From: Paratinospora sagittata | Taxonomy: Eukaryota; Streptophyta; Magnoliopsida; Ranunculales; Menispermaceae | Length of the DNA: 64,000 bases | Reading direction: 5' to 3' | Assembly: GCA_035771175.1 (NCBI GenBank) | Contig: CM069592.1 | Coordinates: 39,262,198 to 39,326,197 of the forward strand | Shown here: in pieces, positions 48,391 to 63,720 of the stretch | Numbering within the stretch: the stretch's first letter is position 1 | How the letters are laid out: the number at the start of each line of letters is the position of its first letter | Made by a program: the position numbers and the translations under genes | Notes under the pieces: generated by a model | The model's input: the letters and a program-made list of their open reading frames with translations, nothing else | Told to the model about the DNA's origin: nothing | Database searches by the model: none

Positions 48391-48672
48391 GGTTGCGTTT
48401 GGTATGCAATTGAAATCAAGTTTTCAATATTTAAAAACAAAAAATAAAAAAAAGGTGTAAAAAATTGTTTGGTTGAACACAATTCAAAAACTATTTTTTG
48501 AAAAAAAAAAAGTCAAGAAAAAACTGTTTTATTTTTTCAAAAACATGTAAAATTTGTTTTTTCAGTTTTTATTCCATTGATTTGTACTTCACAAAAAAAA
48601 ATAAATCAACTAAAAATGAGATCGTAATCAAATCTTTTAAAAACTAATTTAAATTACATACCAGACATAACC
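48391..48672. mobile_element. Tourist-like MITE
   Basis: Ends GGTTGCGTTTGGTATGCAAT and, inverted, GGTTATGTCTGGTATGTAAT; 282 bp, A/T-rich. The flanking triplets are TAA and TTA, so the target duplication is imperfect. Confidence 0.6.
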
Positions 48673-48698
48673 TTAATTTCAAACAACTTTAATAATCA

Positions 48699-49224
48699 TA
48701 GGGGCGTTCATTAATCCGACCAACCCGATTAACTTGATGGAACCAAACATTTTGGGTTGGTTTGGATTGTATTTATGCATGATTTGGGTTGGGTTTAGAT
48801 ATTTGCAACCCGATTGGTTTGGATTGAGTCAAAATTTTATAAAAAATAACCGAATCAACATGAACTAATTAAAAGTGATAGTTATTATTTTATATTTATC
48901 AATTTGACTATAGTCAATTACTATAATAGAATTATTCAAGGTTTATAATGAAAGTAGCATGAAAGAAACCACTTTAATTATAATTATAATAGTCGTATTT
49001 CACTTAAAAATAGTTTTTAAAATAAGATTTTGAATTTAAAAATTGAATAAATCATGTAATTCTATAATTTATTACTTTAATAGACTAAATTGACCAACCC
49101 AATGGGTTGGTTTGGGTTTAGGAGGTCTATTAAATTGGGTTGGGTTGAGTTTTTTTTTATATCGACTTAATTGATATGGGTTGGCATTTTAGGGTAATCT
49201 GAACCTAACCCGTTAACACCCTTA
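48699..49224. mobile_element. hAT-like MITE with inverted ends
   Basis: Left end TAGGGGCGTTCATTAA and inverted right end TAAGGGTGTTAACGGG, with CAACCCG/GGGTTGG-rich subterminal regions at both sides (for example 48719-48729 and 49127-49145). The TAGGG-type ends resemble plant hAT MITEs. The 8 bp duplication could not be shown, perhaps because later insertions sit on the right edge. Confidence 0.5.
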
Positions 49225-49567
49225 GGGTGTGTTTGGTAGCTAAGAAAATTTTATTTGAAAAAATAGTATTTTCTCAAGAAATTGAGAAAATTTTATCGTG
49301 GTTGTTTGGTTGGACATAATTATTTTTTTGTCATAGTTGGTTATTAATTAGTTATTCATTTATATAACTGTAACTTCTTCAAATTCGTGCAAAAAAATGT
49401 TTTTGCGAGAAAATTTCTCACCCCCTTAGCTGAGAAAATGGTGGGTTTTTTTTTATTATTTTTTACTCAGCATTTTTGCTAACCAAATATTAAAAAATAA
49501 AATTTTTTCAAGAAAATTACTATTTTTTTCAAGAAAATGTCTATTTTATCGCCTACCAAACACCACC
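49225..49567. mobile_element. Tourist-like MITE, TTA target-site duplication
   Basis: Ends GGGTGTGTTTGGTAGC and, inverted, GGTGGTGTTTGGTAGG, flanked by TTA (49222-49224 and 49568-49570). 343 bp with internal AAAATTTT-type inverted repeats. It was inserted at the right edge of the hAT-like MITE. Confidence 0.75.
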
Positions 49568-49577
49568 TTAAATCTTA

Positions 49578-51417
49578 GGGATTTTTAGAATTTGGGACCT
49601 GTGGTTATCTTTATCTAGTACAGAGGTCCTATAGTTTTTAAAATTAGCATTTAGGTCTTCAACGAATCAACCTGTCACAAGTAAATCAAATTACAGGTTG
49701 TCAAAGAGTACATTTGACCATTTTGTCATTCTTATTTTAACCATCTTTTAAACTCAGGTTAAAGTGATTCAAAATGAGTTGAAATTAAAAAGTTCTTGAC
49801 CGGCGATTAGACAAATCGGTAATCGATCGGTGAGTTTTCGGTATATCATTTGGTAATTGGTGACCAAAAAGTCATTTAAAGCACTTGAATTTGTAGATCT
49901 TCGCTTCCTCTTTCCAACGCATGTTGAATCACTCAAATCAGAGTTAAAACGAAAAGGTTATGGTTATTTGAAGTTTACATATCGATTGGTCACCGATTGG
50001 TTATTTTTTTGTCAACTTAATGACCGATCGATGATTTTTCGATATATCGTTTGACCGATCGATAAAAAAACTTCAAATGGTCATAACTTTTTTGTTTTAA
50101 CTCTAATTTGAGTGATTCAAGATGCATTGAAAAGAGGAAGAAAAGATTTACAAATCAAGGTGCTTTAAGTGACTTTTCGGTCACTGGTGACTGGTCTGGT
50201 GGTTGTTCAACACTCAATGAATGTAAAATCACCGATTATTGATCACCGTTGACCGGTCCCCGGTTATCAAAAAGTTAGTTAAACCAACCGGTGTTGTAGA
50301 TCTTTTCTTCATCTTTCCAACACATCTTGAATCACTTAAATCGAAGTTAAAATGAAAAAGTTATGGTCATTTGAAGTTTGCATATCGATTGGTCACCGAT
50401 CGATCAACTCGGTGGCCCATCGGTAATTTTTTGGTCAACTCGGTGATCGATCGGTGATTTTTTGGTATATCGTTTTATCAATCGATAAGAAAATTTCAAA
50501 TTGTCATAACTCTTTCGTTTTAAGTCCGATTAGAGTGATTCAAGATGCGTTGGAAATATGAAGAAAATATCTACAACACCGAGTGGTTTAACTGACTTTT
50601 CGATCACGGGGGACCGGTCATCAATGACCGAAAATAGGCGATTTTACATACATTGAGCATTTAACAGCCACCGGTGACCGAAAAGTTACTTAAATCACAT
50701 TGATTTGTAAATCTTTTCTTCCTCTTTCCAACGCATCTTGAATCACTCAAATCAAAGTTACAAAAGAAAAAATTATGATCATTTAAAGTTTTCTTATCAA
50801 TCGAAAAAATGATATACCAAAAAATTACCGATCGGTTATCGAGTTGGCCAAAAATCATTGATCGGTGACCAATCGATATGCAAACTTCAAATGACCATAA
50901 GTTTTTCGTTTTAACTCTGATTTAAGTGATTCAAGATGCATTAGAAAGATGAAGAAAATATCTATAACACCGGGTGATTTAACTGACTTTTCGATCACCG
51001 GGGACAGGTCACCAGTGACAAAAAATTGGTAATTTTACATATATTGAGCGTTTAATAGCCACCGGACCGATGACTGGTGCCCGAAAATTCACTTAAAGCA
51101 CCTTAATTTATAGATATTTTCTTCTTCTCTTCCAACACATCTTGAATCATTCAAATCGGAGTTAAAACGAAACGTTATGACCATTTGAAGTTTTCTTATC
51201 AATCGATCAAACGATATACCAAAAAATCACCGATCGGTCACCGAGTTGACTGATCAGTTAAAATGAGAAGGGCAAAATGGGCAAATGTACTCTTTGACAA
51301 CTTGCAATTTGATTGGCTTGAGAGGTTGATTGATTGAAGACCCAAATGCTAATTTTAAAAACTATGGGACCTCTACACTAGATAAAGATAACACAAGACC
51401 CAAACTCTAAAAATTCC
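49578..51417. mobile_element. Non-autonomous Mutator-like element with alternating inverted-repeat interior
   Basis: A 9 bp target duplication TAAATCTTA flanks it exactly (49569-49577 and 51418-51426). Terminal inverted repeats are about 170 bp: left GGGATTTTTAGAATTTGGG, right inverted GGAATTTTTAGAGTTTGGG, continuing through ATCTTTATCTAGT, TTTTTAAAATTAGCATTT and TTGTCAAAGAGTACATTTG. Long inverted repeats with 9 bp duplications are diagnostic of the Mutator superfamily. No transposase frame exists. The interior is seven copies of a roughly 130-150 bp unit in strictly alternating orientation, with GATCGGT/ACCGATC-rich spacers. Confidence 0.85.
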
Positions 51418-51472
51418 TAAATCTTATCACTTTGAGGGCAAATGTACCGCCTGCATTGTAACTGATAGGCAA

Positions 51473-52231
51473 GATTTTTTACAAATATAGGCATGATTTT
51501 TTTAATTTATCAAAAAGTAGGCATTAAAATATAATATATCTATAATTAGACAAGTTTGTGACAGTTTGGGGCCACTACAACATTTTTTTTTAAATAAAAA
51601 AATAAAAAAATAAAAAATTAATGCACGCACATTTGAAAAAAGAAAAAACTTAAATTTTTTATAAAAAAATAGTTACAAAAAGAAAACAAAAATTTATTTC
51701 AAACTTGAACTTTGTTTAAGGCCACAAGAGGCTATTTATCGAGATTTTTTGCTTTGAGTACATCTTAATAAGTTCCACCAGTTGTCCTAGGCCGTTGTAC
51801 CTCCATCGGACTTCCGGTGAATTTTTGAACCGCTACCAGATTTTAAAACTACGTAAAGTTTTTTATTCTAACTTAAACTATTCAAGGCCACCATGGGAAA
51901 TTCGTCGAATTTTTTTTTATCCAACCACTTCCAACAAGTCCCAATAAGGGCCCCCCAACTGTCAGAGACGGTCGTACCCCGCGTGAATTTTTGACCCCTC
52001 CACCGAATTTTAAAGTTATTGAAAGCTTTTAATTATAACTTAAATTGTTTAAGGCCAGCAAATCCGTCAAGAATTTTTTTTATCAAACCACTTTCAACAA
52101 GTCCCAATAAGTGCCCCCAACTGTCCTAGGTGGCCATGCCTCGCCTTGAATTTGTTGAAAGTGGTTGGATAAAAAAAATTTGCCGGACTACCCGTGATTA
52201 AAAAAATTATGTCTGTATTTGTCAAAATTCC
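51473..52231. mobile_element. Inverted-ended element carrying three degenerate 167 bp tandem units
   Basis: The left part (ACAAATATAGGCATGATTTT) and the inverted right part (ACAAATACAGACATAATTTT) form terminal inverted repeats of about 40 bp. Inside, units beginning GGCCA at 51720, 51886 and 52053 repeat at 166-167 bp spacing (CCACTTYCAACAAGTCCCAA, CCAACTGTC). A last, inverted piece is at 52150-52185 (TTGAAAGTGGTTGGAT). Possibly another Mutator-type non-autonomous element; no target duplication was found. Confidence 0.6.
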
Positions 52232-52375
52232 TTATACGCGTAAGCATAATGCTCTTTACTCCAGGGGAGTAGGATATTATTTCACAAGACGCCACACCAA
52301 ATCAAGATTTTTTCTTTCACGTTTCCTTATTCGACAAAAATAAAAATCCAAAAAGATGCAAAACGCGACCACACG

Positions 52376-52387
52376 TATATATAAAAG
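52376..52387 (+). promoter_or_regulatory. TATA box of the CDKG gene
   Basis: TATATATAAAAG, a near-ideal plant TATA box, about 420 bp upstream of the ATG and followed by a normal leader. Transcription would start near 52410. It lies only about 145 bp downstream of a transposon end. Confidence 0.75.
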
Positions 52388-52409
52388 CCACCCAAACAGT
52401 CCTTTATAC

Positions 52410-52796
52410 GCTCGCGACTCTTCCTCTAGTGGCTATTAGGGGTTCTTCAAAAACAAGCAAGAAGAAGCGTTGTCGCCAAACTTTCTCGCTCGATCGATCG
52501 ATCGCTGTCTAGGGTTACAAATCTCTACTAACTTTTTCCGATCTTGGGGTTTTAGTCTCTTATCCAAGGCGATCAATAGTTAATAACCACAAGAAATCGG
52601 AACTCGAACAGGTATTTCTTTCGGGTAATTTCTGATGTTCTTCGATTTCTAGGGTTTCAACTTTTGGATCCGGAGTTCTGATTTTTTCAAAACCGGAGAT
52701 TTCGAGTGCGCAAGTGAGTTTAATTAGAGTTTCCTTTTTTCAGATTTCGTTCTCGTTATCGTGGTTGTTAGATCTAGGGTTAAATATCTTAGTGGT
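52410..52796 (+). promoter_or_regulatory. CDKG 5' leader with a leader intron
   Basis: Donor CGAACAG|GTATTTC at 52611/52612 and acceptor TTTTTTCAG at 52743 define a 132 bp leader intron. The remaining leader runs to the ATG at 52797. An ATCG tandem tract (GATCGATCGATCG) is at about 52492-52504. Confidence 0.65.
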
Positions 52797-57271
<4,475 letters not shown>

Positions 57272-58870
57272 GAAATATGCGGTTCTATTTTCGAATTTAT
57301 GCAGGATTCAATGCTGATCAATGCAGTCGAGGTGAGAGACGCATTGAATGTGATGTTGTGAAACCTTTGTTTGTGCGACAACAATTGATGCTGTTTTTTA
57401 GCAGGCAGCACTGATGATTTGGTGGCACAAGACTCTTTGTTCATCCATGATTTCATCAACCAAATTGTGCTGTAGGATACCTTTTTAGTCCACAGGCATT
57501 GCTGATCATTAAAAGTGCTCCTTTTCTCTGCTTGCATCGCAAGGTGTGGCAAAATGGCTTTTCTTTGGTAAAAGCATTTCATTTGGAACTTGTATCTGTA
57601 ACATATTTCTACGGATCAGTGTAAATGCCTGCTACTGAAAAATTTTAGATTTAAATACCATAATAGTATGGATTTACTACTTTCCTGGTGCTGTTTATTT
57701 TGATCTTCACATTGTGTTTGCAAGAGACGATTGGTGTGGAGCGGAGGCGTTAATTTGTTTTTTTGGTCCTGATGAGATTCGAGGAAATGATTATCCATTC
57801 AATTTAAAGGTAATTTCCTAATTTGATGTTTGTGGAATGTAAGCAAAGATCTGGATTTTGCTTCCCATCCATGATGGATTGCCAATGTGATAGCTGTAGT
57901 TGTTGAATTTGTGTAGGAATAATGATATATTTATTTTAACCTGTGGAGGAAGTGATGTGCTAATTTTATTTGTTTGGCTAGTTTAAGAGTTTCAATGGGC
58001 TTTTTGTTCGTGGGTTGGGGGGGGGGGGGGGAAGGATGGGGATGGTTCAGTTATGATATTACTGTTTTATGTTCAATCCAGGAAAAAATCATAAGAATAT
58101 ACTTGAAAACAGTGCTTGCTGCTCGTCTACTTCCTTAGAGCTTGCAAGTTATTTATTTGTGGAAATTGTAGAAGCCGAATGTGCCAAGTAGCTTTCCATT
58201 AGGTCTATTACTGTTTATTATTGTTAAAGGCGGACTCTTTCAACTAAAAAAGCAAGATGGAACCACTATCAAATCGAAGTGGAACTCTTATGGTATTTCA
58301 TATCTCCAATCTATAATGTAGTCAAGTATTTTCTGCGCCTAACATGTCAATAATTTCCCTTCTATCCGGACATTTTAATTCTCACTTGTTTCTCATGGCC
58401 TCGTCTCAATTAACCTTCAGTTAATTTCTACTATTAAGTTACTCAAGAGTGAATACAAGTATATTTGCCTATAAAGCTGTCAAATGGTTCATTGCTCATC
58501 ATAATGTGTTTTGATAACTTTGCAGTTTTAAATCCGGGCTTCCTCAAAAAAGTATGTAGCTTGATGGTTACTAACTTGAGAAGTATCCACCTAGCAATCA
58601 ACTTTTCGAAGCCCTAGGTTGAACAACAATAGATATTTACTGACAGGATATCTTATTGTGGTCAGTATTCTACATTAACAATTCATTTATTCCTTTTTGT
58701 ATCACGGAGTAACTGTTGAAGGTTTCTATGCATAAAGAGGTTGTTTGGTTTAAATTAATCAATTGTATCTCGTTTTTAATCATAATATTCCTACTTCCTA
58801 CTCACATTATTCATCCATTCACTTGTTTGCTACTATTAATTGGGGTGGGGGTTATAGACAATTGTTAAAG

Positions 58871-59080
58871 ATGCGATTATGGAAATCTCTTTTGTTGCTG
58901 TGCCTATTTATGTTGGCGTCTATGGTATTGGCATCTTCAAGCTTTTGCTCACATTGGAACTTACATGATGGTTATCTGCAAATGTTACTGCAGTACGAGA
59001 GCAATCACAGGTTGAGGAGGAAAGCAATCACTCTGGAATTTGTAGAAATACAGTTGTGTTTTCCATGCTACGGAAACTAA
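58871..59080 (+). CDS. Possible small secreted peptide (weak)
   Basis: 69 codons plus start context AAAGATGC. The N-terminus MRLWKSLLLLCLFMLASMVL, then ASS, looks like a signal peptide. The remainder (about 45 residues) has four Cys but resembles no family known to me. No promoter or splice evidence; it may simply be a chance frame in CDKG 3' flank. Confidence 0.2.
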   Translation: MRLWKSLLLLCLFMLASMVLASSSFCSHWNLHDGYLQMLLQYESNHRLRRKAITLEFVEIQLCFPCYGN

Positions 59081-59514
59081 TTTCATCATTTTTGGCTCAG
59101 TTGAGGTACTTTACCGTCCTTGGTTCATTATTTTTACAAAGATAAGGATGATGAAGTTGGCCAATTGCTTTCATGTTTCATGTGATGTTTTCTGATAACT
59201 GAATTCTGATACTGGGATTCTGTTACTCCTAGTATGGTTGTGATCATTCCCTCTAGCACAAAGAATTAATATTTTAACTATTTTTTCTGGCAAAAAATAT
59301 TTAAATGTTGCTGCTAAATTGAGAGCAAATGCGGTCATCTCTGAAGGATTTGGATAATTACTTTAATAAGATGATTAGGATAATTATTCTCTGGAGTCTG
59401 GGCCAAAACTTTTAGTAGGTGGAGCTGCAGAAGGCTTCCTTCTTGCCACAACTTATTTTATGTTGAATATGAAAAAAATAAAGGAAAAAAAAGCAATGCC
59501 TGCGCATAGTGTCT

Positions 59515-59574
59515 CCCTCCCCCTCCCCCTCCCCCTCCCCCCTCCCCCCCCCCTCCCAAAAAAAAAAAAAAAAA

Positions 59575-59658
<84 letters not shown>
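59515..59658. repeat. C-rich tract, A run and (AG)39 microsatellite
   Basis: CCCTCC-type repeats (59515-59557), then an A run to about 59577, then 78 bases of perfect AG dinucleotides. Several long artificial frames arise from it and are not genes. Confidence 0.97.
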
Positions 59659-59661
<3 letters not shown>

Positions 59662-61639
59662 AGAAGATGAATAGCCCTGAGCTTGCAAAGGACCAATGTA
59701 GCTTATTCATATCTGGTTAGTGTGGCTGATCCTTTTGCACATGCAAATAAATTATTATATCACATGCAATAGCATTTTTTAGTTGGGCAAAATGTTTGTG
59801 GGTTGAATTGAACGCCACAGATTTGTCCACATGGATGAGCTGTGATTTAATTTTCTGGATTCATTCTAGTATCTTTTCTTTTTCTCAATCACTTGATGAG
59901 AAAGTAGGTAGGCATGAACAAAATTGAAAAAGGTTGTCTTCTCAAAGATAATAATAATAAAATAAGTAAAATGAAGAAAATTGTAGACTAAGGGTGACCA
60001 GGAGTCGAAGTTTGAGTTTGAATCTGTGTGCTTAGCTTATATCTAGGAAGTGTCAGGTCACATAGTATACCATGGTGTAAAGGCACTAAACCAAACAATA
60101 TGAAATGTTGCTTAGCTTGTGCTTGCTCATCTGATTGAATATTAGTACTTCTTGCTTCTGTAATGGATGTAGAAGTTGGAGTAACCATGCCAAAAAGTGA
60201 GCTGTTCCGCATTGTCACTAAAATTTTGTGTGAAGGTGTTGATAGTTTTCATAGTTGCAATTGTTCTTAAAATTTATATGGCAGCTCTTAAAATCTGCAG
60301 CAAGCAACTAGATAGGTGGTATTCCAATTTAAAACCACTATTTGACCTTCTGTTTGATTTGCTTCATTTATTTACTTATTGCAAAGTTTTGAATCAGAAT
60401 TGAATTGCTTACTGGAGAAATTCTTTGAGAGTTTGGCAAGGTGAATTGAGATTCTAACAAACAGGTAATTGTTAAAATCTGAGGGAGCAACAATGAAGAA
60501 TGTTCATTCCTCTTAAAATGCTTTATTTGGCCTTCTGTGTAATGTTCACTGATTGTTTACATAGTTGTGCAAGTCTTGAACTAGAGCTGAATTTCTTGGA
60601 ATTTCAAAAATTGAATTGGAACTCAAATTGAAATAGATGAATTGTAAGATATTCAGGCCAATTTGATAAAGGTGAACTTTCAAGATATTTCTCTATTTTG
60701 TCAACATGCGCTCTATTTATAATTTGGAATAGCCATGTTTTCTAATGTGTTCCCCTCGTTATTTGGGCTGGTTATTCTTTCAATGCATATTGTCCAAACA
60801 ATTGTTGGATAAAAAGTTTCACCAAGCATCATGTATATTTGGGAAGAACCTTTTGGTTTGATAGATCATACGCATGGTCCAATGGGGTTCTGCATGATAT
60901 GTTTTGTCCATGTGAACATTATTTATACGTTTGGAATGGTGTCTGGCATGAACCATGTTGATATTGTTTCATTTGAAGGAGTAGTGAAATTGTTTCAAGG
61001 TTTTAATGATAACTTTTATCTTTGTTTATGTAGACTCTTGCAATCCTACTTATATATGCCCCTCATCCCTAATTTGTTTCTCATACTTAACTTACCTTCG
61101 TTTTATCTCTATAACTATTTTGTCTATGGGGACTCATTTTCATCCTTCATCTCTTTGGCTCTACTTTTGTATGGCCTAACTTACACACCCCCTCGTTTGA
61201 CCAAACGTCAAAGTTTTCTTATTCGATATTCTCGTCTCTTTAGTATTTTTCATCTCATCTATTTGATCTTGTCATAGTTGTCCACATTATTGGTAAGCTT
61301 CTCTTGTTGGCAATCTCAAGACTTTTTTTTGTTATTGGGTATCCTCTTTTTTTTTTTTTTTTTACTTTCAGTCTGTTGTTCCTAAAACGTACCTTGCAAC
61401 TGGGGGCTTCAAAGCATTGATCATTGAGGAGGAGCAAGCAGTAGGTATTGCCTTTGTTTTTGTTAATGTCAAGTCTTTTTTTTTTTTTGTTCTTTTTTCT
61501 AAAAAAAGGTTTTTTTTTATCTTATGTTATTGCTCCCTCATTCTTGTTGGCTCTTTTTTGTGGTAAGCTTGCTTTTCCTTCTTTCTCTATTTCTTATTTT
61601 TGCACTTTAATTTGTTTTTCCTTCTATCCTAAATTATTT

Positions 61640-62577
61640 CTAGTCATTTTTTTGAGAGGAAACAAAAATAATTGTATTAAATACAAGGTAAAACAATACA
61701 ACCTAAGAGGGAGTACCAGAAGCCAACAAGGCGTTGTTGTTGGCCAAGTGGTTGGTTTGAGGGGAAAGGAACCAAGAGGTTTCAAGTTCGAGCCCCAACC
61801 ACTTGTGTCCCTCCCAAATTGGTGAAGGGATTATTTGAGGTTTGTGGTGAGAGTGGAGGAGCCCGTCAACCTATCCATCATTTTGCCAAATACCCCTGGG
61901 GTTGTTCCTTCTAAAAAAAGGGAGTGCTAGAAATAATCTAGACTAATAGACCAATCCTCAAAAAAAGCGGAAACCAAAACAATAGAAAATGAGATGATGA
62001 TACAAAAGAGTAATGGAAAAAAAGAAAAGAAAGACCCAACCGCAAGCACCACAACTATGACAAACATGATTTCCAATCCTTAAACCAATCAACCACTGAA
62101 AAACTAGATGTGAGTATTGAAGATGTTGCCCACGTAGCCGCAGACAATAATGTCTCATCCCAAGTCCCAAAATTCCTTAGCTGAATTATGAAATAATCTC
62201 TTATTTCTTTCCAACCAAATGCACATATTGTAGCAAGAGAATGATTCAACCTATATTCGTATGTTGTTTGAAAGCATAGGAAAGTCCAAAAGTGAAATGA
62301 CCTTCACACAAGAAGATAAAAAGAAATAGCCATTGCATAAATCTATTGAATTCTACCAAATCCTCCTAGCAAAAACATATCCAACGAACGAATGATCCAC
62401 CCTCACCTTGTCACTAAGACACAAAGAGCAAAAATGAGGAGACAAATAATAGTAAGAAAATCTTTTCTGTAGGACATCCGAGGTGTTCAATTTCTTATAC
62501 GACAAGGTCACACCCAAAAAAATTAACTTAGCTAGAACAAGAGCATCCCAAATAAAAGGACCAAAAGTAAAGGGCAT
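61640..62577 (-). mobile_element. LINE C-terminal/3' end fragment
   Basis: On the minus strand: LGVTLSYKKLNTSDVLQKRF, SPHFCSLCLSDKVRVDHSF (the zf-RVT motif C..C..H), then a tryptophan-rich stretch and a 3' end with A-tail at about 61648 (TTTTTTTGAGAGG on the plus strand). Frames are broken. A SINE sits inside the 3' UTR. Confidence 0.7.
61722..61919 (+). mobile_element. tRNA-derived SINE nested in the LINE 3' end
   Basis: A-box-like TTGGCCAAGTGGTTGG and B-box-like TTTCAAGTTCGAGCCC, then a GTGGAGGAGCCCGTC body and a TTCCTTCTAAAAAAA tail. Flanked by GGGAGTACCAGAA (61709-61721) and GGGAGTGCTAGAA (61920-61932), a 13 bp target duplication with two changes. Confidence 0.8.
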
Positions 62578-62639
62578 GGTAGGAGGGATATTGATGAGGG
62601 ACTCAAAGCAGACTTACAAGAAAAGGTTCTTGAGGGGAG

Positions 62640-63720
62640 AAAAGACCAAGCGTTTTGATGGATTACAGACCTATCAACCTTGTCACTAGTCTGTACAAAA
62701 TTATCTCAAAGGCTTAAGGCGGTGTTACACAAAACGGTGGAGGAATCCCAATCAACATTCATTCGGGGGGGGGGGGGGGGGGCAAATACTTGATGCAGTT
62801 CTTGTGGCCAATGAAGCTATTGAAGACTACAGGGTCGGGGGGAAAGCAGTAGTAGTGTCCAAAGTAGATTTTTGCCAAGGCCTATGATACAATGGATTGG
62901 GGTTTTCTCAAACATGTGCTACATCATAAAGGCTTTGGGGACAAGTGGACTCAATGGATGATGGGGTGTGCGAGATCTGTCACTTACTCGGTGGTGATTA
63001 ATGGCAAGCCAAGGGGTAAAGTTTGCAGCAAGTAGGGGTCTTCGACAAGGAGATCCCCTATCTCCTTTCCTATTTACTCTAGTTGGTGATGGCCTTGCGA
63101 GACTGATGTCTCGTGCGAGGATGTTTGACATTGTGAGAGGTTTCCAAGTTGGAAGGGACATGACAAAAGTTTCAGTATTGCAGTATGTTGATGATACCCT
63201 TTTCCTGTTGGAGGGAGAGGAAGAAAATGTGGGCAAGAATATTCTACATTGTTTTGGTGAGTTTTCTGGGTTGAAGGTAAACATGGCGAAATGCCAAATG
63301 GCAAGTGTTAACATGATGTTGGAGGCTTTCTTAAAGCTTGCCAATTTTGCCGGTTGTTCAATTGGAGTTTGGCCTTTGAAATATCTGGGCTTACCTTTGA
63401 GAGGAAATCCAAATTCCAAGGCTTTTTGGGAGCCTGTCATTTCCACCATTTCTTGTCTTGATTGGAGGAGTGGAAACATGCTTTTTTATCTAAAGGATGA
63501 AGACTAGCTTTGATCAAGGTTGTGCTAGAAGCTATCCCAACGTACTTTCTATTAATCTTCAAAATCCCAATTGGTGTAGCTCGGGTGATTGAGAAGAAGA
63601 TTAGGTCAGGCGAGGGGGGAAAGAGATTTAAAAAGTCTAATAAAATGGGAGACAGTGAAGAAATCGGTGGAACAAGGGGGTTTAGGCATTTATCACCCGA
63701 GGGGAATTTAAAACAATGAT
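62640..63720 (+). pseudogene. LINE reverse-transcriptase domain pseudogene
   Basis: Plus-strand pieces in different frames: DYRPINLVTSLYKIISKA, RLKAVLHKTVEESQSTFI, a run of 18 G (62765-62782), GQILDAVLVANEAIEDYR, FAKAYDTMDWGFLKH (motif A). Then SRGLRQGDPLSPFLFTL (motif B), YVDDTLFL (catalytic motif C), FSGLKVNMAKC and YLGLPLRGNPNSKAFWEPV. Frameshifts near 62720, 62870 and 63010 inactivate it. It lies back to back with the minus-strand LINE end at 61640-62577. Confidence 0.85.

Larger units (their letters stand above)
57272..61639. other. Long stretch without a convincing gene, downstream of CDKG
   Basis: The first several hundred bases are probably the CDKG 3' UTR. The rest has scattered short frames without family features, a 15-G run at 58017-58031, simple repeats at 59515-59658 and a T-rich patch at 61348-61364. 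I see no tRNA, rRNA or known noncoding RNA. Confidence 0.6.

Noticed and set aside
49850..51250. Regularly spaced repeats that might suggest a CRISPR-like array
   Set aside because: Plant nuclear context, alternating unit orientation, long diverged units and transposon ends; not CRISPR.
59412..59720. Several long frames of Ser-Leu, Arg-Glu or Gly-Glu repeats
   Set aside because: Artefacts of the AG microsatellite and C-rich tract.
60831..61277. 148-codon hydrophobic frame
   Set aside because: Pyrimidine-rich DNA gives Leu/Phe/Tyr-rich chance translation; no start context, motif or exon signals.
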